The notes under the pieces: model-generated
Told to the model about the DNA's origin: nothing
The model's input: only the letters and a program-made list of their open reading frames with translations
The model's database searches: none
Translations under genes and position numbers: made by a program
Source: Gracilibacteraceae bacterium
GTDB taxonomy: Bacteria; Bacillota; Desulfitobacteriia; Desulfitobacteriales; Syntrophobotulaceae
Assembly: GCA_031263945.1 (NCBI GenBank)
Contig: JAISEW010000111.1
Span: 1 to 8,932, forward strand
Reading direction: 5' to 3'
DNA: 8,932 nt
Part shown: positions 7,205 to 8,932 of the stretch, in pieces
How positions within the stretch are numbered: the stretch's first letter is position 1
How the letters are laid out: each line of letters begins with the position of its first letter

Positions 7205-8434
7205 TTATATTAAGCTGATCGGAACGATCAAATTATCCCTGTCAAACGCGCTCAGGCTTTCAGCCATGCAAAGCACCGCTCCTGCGCCGCGCTTTAAGGA
7301 GGACTTCTCGATCACCTTGAACATATTGAGCAATCTTCTCTCCGGCGTGACGGTTTTCTTAATTTCGATCGGGCATAATTGACCGTCGCCTTCCATAAGG
7401 AGATCAATTTCCTTTGCGTCCTTATCCCGATAATAGTAGATGAAGGCCTCTTTCCCCGCGTTTTGATAGCTTTTCAGTATTTCACTTATCGTATAGTTTC
7501 CTAATAAAGCGCCGTTCATCGCGCCATTCATCGCTGTCTCGGCATTGCTCCATTTCGTCAGATAACAGACAAGTCCTGTGTCATAAAAATACAACTTCGG
7601 CGTCTTGACCGTGCGTTTTAGTACATTATTAGAATATGGATGCAGATAGAAAATGATCCCCAGCGTCTCGAGTATTCGCAGCCAGCTTTTTGCGGTAGTC
7701 TGATCAATATCGCAGTCGTCCGCGATACTCTTGCAGTTGACCATCTGGGCGGTTCTTGCCGCCGCGGCGGTAATAAAGCTCAAGAATTTCATTGAATCTA
7801 TCGTTCCGGAAAGGTGTTTTACATCTCGCTCCAAATATGTGCCAATATAACTTGAATAGAAAATACCGCGTTCTCCATATTGCCCGCTTGCCAGAGCTGG
7901 CATCCCCCCGGCCCAAATGCGTTCAAACATGTCAGGCGTTGTAACAGGCCTCGTCTGTTTTTGTTTTTCGAGTAAAGCGGAAAAATCCAGCCTGAACTCC
8001 GTCGGACTTCCGCCATACAGCTCTGGCTGTGACAGGGGGGAAAGGCGCAGTAACGCGACGCGCCCAGCCAAGGATTCCTGCACGCCGTCCATCAGCTTAA
8101 ACAACTGTGAACCTGTTAACCAAAAATCGCCAGGCCTATGGGTTTTGTCAATGTGGATTTTGATATAGGGAAAAAGCTCCGGCGCATATTGGACTTCATC
8201 GATAAACACGGGAGGCCGATGCAATTGCAGAAACATCGCCGGGTCGGTTTTTGCGAGAGTGCGCTCATTTAGATCGTCCAGAGCCACATAGGCGCGGTTA
8301 CGGCCTTCCAACTTCATCAGCTCTTGCAGCATTGTAGTTTTTCCCACCTGACGAGGGCCGGTGATCAAAATCGCCGGATACTGCTCATTCAAGCTGAGAA
8401 ATACCTTCTCCATGTGCCTCTGTATATATTCCAT
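7205..8434 (-). CDS. AAA_14/DUF4143-family ATPase
   Basis: P-loop ATPase of the AAA_14 plus DUF4143 type, 409 residues, normal for the family; these proteins are common accessory genes of poorly known function. Seen: Walker A GPRQVGKTT (26-34), Walker B VFIDEVQ (D79, E80), a sensor-like WLTGSQ (105-110), LAGRV (123-127), a helix-turn-helix-like stretch (about 232-262) followed by LGIIFYLHPYSNN, and a C-terminal PD-(D/E)XK-like pattern with E342/D344 and E357-x-K359 (EIDLL and PIEIKK). The last suggests a nuclease fold, not shown to be active. ATG 8434 is preceded by AGAGG and a strong promoter. The gene is visibly lower in GC than the genes to its left and borders an IS30 remnant, pointing to horizontal acquisition. 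A 12-base tandem repeat at 7511-7534 duplicates AMNG within the protein. Defence, toxin or housekeeping roles cannot be told apart from sequence. Confidence 0.9.
   Translation of the reverse strand: MEYIQRHMEKVFLSLNEQYPAILITGPRQVGKTTMLQELMKLEGRNRAYVALDDLNERTLAKTDPAMFLQLHRPPVFIDEVQYAPELFPYIKIHIDKTHRPGDFWLTGSQLFKLMDGVQESLAGRVALLRLSPLSQPELYGGSPTEFRLDFSALLEKQKQTRPVTTPDMFERIWAGGMPALASGQYGERGIFYSSYIGTYLERDVKHLSGTIDSMKFLSFITAAAARTAQMVNCKSIADDCDIDQTTAKSWLRILETLGIIFYLHPYSNNVLKRTVKTPKLYFYDTGLVCYLTKWSNAETAMNGAMNGALLGNYTISEILKSYQNAGKEAFIYYYRDKDAKEIDLLMEGDGQLCPIEIKKTVTPERRLLNMFKVIEKSSLKRGAGAVLCMAESLSAFDRDNLIVPISLI
7511..7534. repeat. 12-base tandem duplication inside the ATPase gene
   Basis: Two adjacent copies, GCCGTTCATCGC and GCCATTCATCGC, differ at one base. 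They encode the repeated AMNG-AMNG around residues 301-308 of the ATPase and keep the frame. It looks like a small in-frame slippage duplication. Confidence 0.7.
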
Positions 8435-8443
8435 GCCAACCTC

Positions 8444-8484
8444 TTTTCGGCCAAATTATGCATCGCTCCTATTTTAGCCGAAAA
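8444..8484. promoter_or_regulatory. Inverted repeat over the ATPase promoter, possible operator
   Basis: The arms at 8444-8457 and 8471-8484 are complementary at 12 of 14 positions around a 13-base centre. The right arm contains the -10 of the ATPase promoter and the left arm lies in the 5' leader. No T-run follows either arm, so a protein-binding site fits better than a terminator. The binding protein is unknown; autoregulation through the ATPase's HTH-like segment is possible but speculative. Confidence 0.5.
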
Positions 8485-8499
8485 CATTGAGAAAGTCAA
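8471..8499 (-). promoter_or_regulatory. Sigma-70-like promoter of the ATPase gene
   Basis: The minus strand carries -35 TTGACT (8499-8494) and -10 TAAAAT (8476-8471), each 5 of 6 matches to consensus, separated by exactly 17 bases. Transcription would start near 8464, giving a leader of about 30 bases with AGAGG before ATG 8434. The -35 touches the left edge of the IS30-type fragment, so it may have been formed at the junction. Confidence 0.7.
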
Positions 8500-8657
8500 A
8501 TGGTTGAGATGGATACCGTGATCGGGCGAATCGGCGGAAAAGTCATCATGACTTTCGACTTCACTTTTTGCAACTTCATGTTCGGCCTGCTCCTTGACGA
8601 TAAGACCGCAGCCGAAGCCGCGAATAAGATACGCGCCCTGAAAAAGAGACTGTTTGC
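8500..8657 (+). pseudogene. IS30-family transposase fragment
   Basis: This stretch encodes MVEMDTVIGRIGGKVIMTF and continues to LLLDDKTAAEAANKIRALKKRL, which matches the start of the catalytic domain of IS30-family transposases: the Asp of EMDTV is the first acidic residue of the DDE triad, and the GGK and KTAxEAA segments follow in the usual order. The N-terminal HTH region and everything after the first 50 or so residues, including the other two catalytic acids, are missing. A stop (8488-8490) lies just upstream in frame. The frame stays open to 8823, but after about residue 52 it no longer resembles a transposase, so those codons are probably not a gene. The left edge is beside the ATPase promoter and the right edge falls at the arm of an inverted repeat. 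It is a dead remnant. Confidence 0.7.
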
Positions 8658-8764
8658 AGGGCCGACAAAATGTGGGTGGAGTGAGCCGTGGGAGTGGAGC
8701 GAAGCGGAACGACCTAGGCAAACGAAACCCCGAGCCGCCGTAAGGCGGCGAAGCGTAAACAGTC
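8648..8764. repeat. GC-rich structured segment bounded by an inverted repeat
   Basis: A 117-base segment starts with GACTGTTTGC (8648-8657) and ends with GCGTAAACAGTC (8753-8764). Eight bases pair perfectly (GACTGTTT with AAACAGTC), and a G-U and a C-G pair extend this to ten. Inside is a perfect hairpin, GCCGCC-GTAA-GGCGGC (8734-8749), whose loop fits the GNRA tetraloop pattern. GCGAAGCG occurs twice (8699-8706 and 8748-8755). Resemblance to the IS30 transposase stops at the left arm. On the minus strand the closing stem is followed by TCTTTTT. It could be a small mobile repeat, a structured RNA or an intergenic repeat; I do not recognise a named family. Confidence 0.5.
8734..8749. repeat. 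Perfect 6-bp hairpin with GTAA loop
   Basis: GCCGCC and GGCGGC are exact reverse complements around GTAA, giving an all-GC stem. It lies within the larger inverted-repeat segment and is its clearest local structure. No T-run follows directly, so it does not look like an intrinsic terminator. Confidence 0.7.
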
Positions 8765-8853
8765 CTGTTATGCGACGTAGGGGCGTACTCCATTATTCCC
8801 CTATTTTCTATTCATTCATATAATTTATGTCATTTGTTTTTCCCAAATATTGT

Positions 8854-8931
8854 TTATTTTGAAATAATTAATTTTCCGATTTTACCTGTTTCTAAATCAA
8901 ATGAAAATCTATAATTATCATTCTTGATAAT
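8854..8931 (-). CDS. Possible C-terminal end of a minus-strand gene (partial, hypothetical)
   Basis: Reading leftward from the window edge, one frame stays open for 25 codons and ends in TAA at 8856-8854; the tail reads NDNYRFSFDLETGKIGKLII followed by SK. The mix of residues looks protein-like, but open frames of this length arise readily in AT-rich DNA, and the first codons form a perfect palindrome. No family is recognised. Confidence 0.3.
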   Translation of the reverse strand: MIKNDNYRFSFDLETGKIGKLIISK

Positions 8932-8932
8932 T
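8913..8932. repeat. Perfect AT-rich palindrome at the window edge
   Basis: AATTATCA (8913-8920) and TGATAATT (8925-8932) are exact reverse complements around TTCT. The arms may extend beyond the window. It could be an operator, part of a terminal repeat, or chance in AT-rich sequence. Confidence 0.45.

Larger units (their letters stand above)
8765..8932. other. AT-rich edge region
   Basis: After a short GC-rich patch (to about 8790) the sequence becomes strongly AT-rich to the window end, in sharp contrast to the GC-rich backbone. It holds a possible partial minus-strand reading frame (8854-8931) and a perfect palindrome at the edge. No complete gene, tRNA or clear terminator is seen. The composition suggests DNA of different origin from the trmL-to-pump region. 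Confidence 0.5.

Noticed and set aside
8648..8790. Integron attC site or group II intron domain V in the structured segment
   Set aside because: The expected attC core (GTTRRRY paired with RYYYAAC) and the intron's conserved ends are not found in the right places.
8389..8793. Minus-strand open frame of 134 codons upstream of the ATPase
   Set aside because: It runs through the structured repeat, the antisense of the transposase fragment and the ATPase promoter; the Pro/Ser/Arg-rich product resembles the spurious translations often seen over GC-rich repeats.
8658..8823. Treating the rest of the plus-strand frame as transposase C-terminus
   Set aside because: After about residue 52 no IS30 motif remains (no second Asp with its NGGEF context, no Glu region), and the codons overlie the hairpin segment.
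1..8932. CRISPR array, tRNA or rRNA genes
   Set aside because: No regularly spaced repeats, cloverleaf arms with a TTC loop, or rRNA signatures were seen on either strand.

Overview
The window looks like a chromosomal segment from a GC-rich Firmicute, possibly a diderm one (Negativicutes-like). The evidence is a YqeG-type HAD phosphatase, which is typical of Firmicutes, a clostridial-style short AmmeMemoRadiSam radical SAM enzyme, an IS30-type transposase remnant, and a tripartite-efflux lipoprotein adaptor plus RND pump, which make most sense in a cell with an outer membrane. The taxonomic call is an inference. No rRNA, tRNA or CRISPR array is visible.

Layout. (1) Positions 1-875, plus strand: the last codons of an unidentified gene, overlapping by ATGA the start of an AmmeMemoRadiSam-family radical SAM gene. 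The N-terminal cysteine module of that gene lies in a different frame from the radical SAM core, with the break in a CG-dinucleotide tract at about 116-124. (2) Positions 861-7158, minus strand: a tightly packed run, read in the order trmL (tRNA wobble methyltransferase), a WecA/TagO-type polyprenyl-phosphate sugar-1-phosphate transferase, yqeG, a lipoprotein periplasmic adaptor (MFP) and an RND permease. Gaps are 16, 52 (43 if the GTG start of yqeG is used) and 21 bases, then a 4-base ATGA overlap between adaptor and pump, so the five are probably co-transcribed. The pump converges on the radical SAM gene with a 15-base 3' overlap. (3) Positions 7205-8434, minus strand: a lower-GC ATPase of the AAA_14/DUF4143 type with its own strong sigma-70-like promoter and an inverted repeat over the -10, resembling an acquired self-regulated gene. 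(4) Positions 8435-8932: a junction region with an IS30-type transposase fragment (about 8500-8657), a 117-base GC-rich segment bounded by a long-range inverted repeat and containing a perfect GTAA-capped hairpin (8648-8764), then a very AT-rich tail that may hold the end of another minus-strand gene.

How the genes fit together: the minus-strand operon couples a translation-quality gene (trmL) with envelope polymer initiation (wecA-like) and a pump/adaptor pair; no outer-membrane factor gene is seen. The most notable points are the RND permease, in which the residues aligned with the proton-relay Asp-Asp and Lys are Ala-Asn and Asn; the frame break in the radical SAM gene; and the patchwork of mobile remnants with a structured repeat at the right edge.
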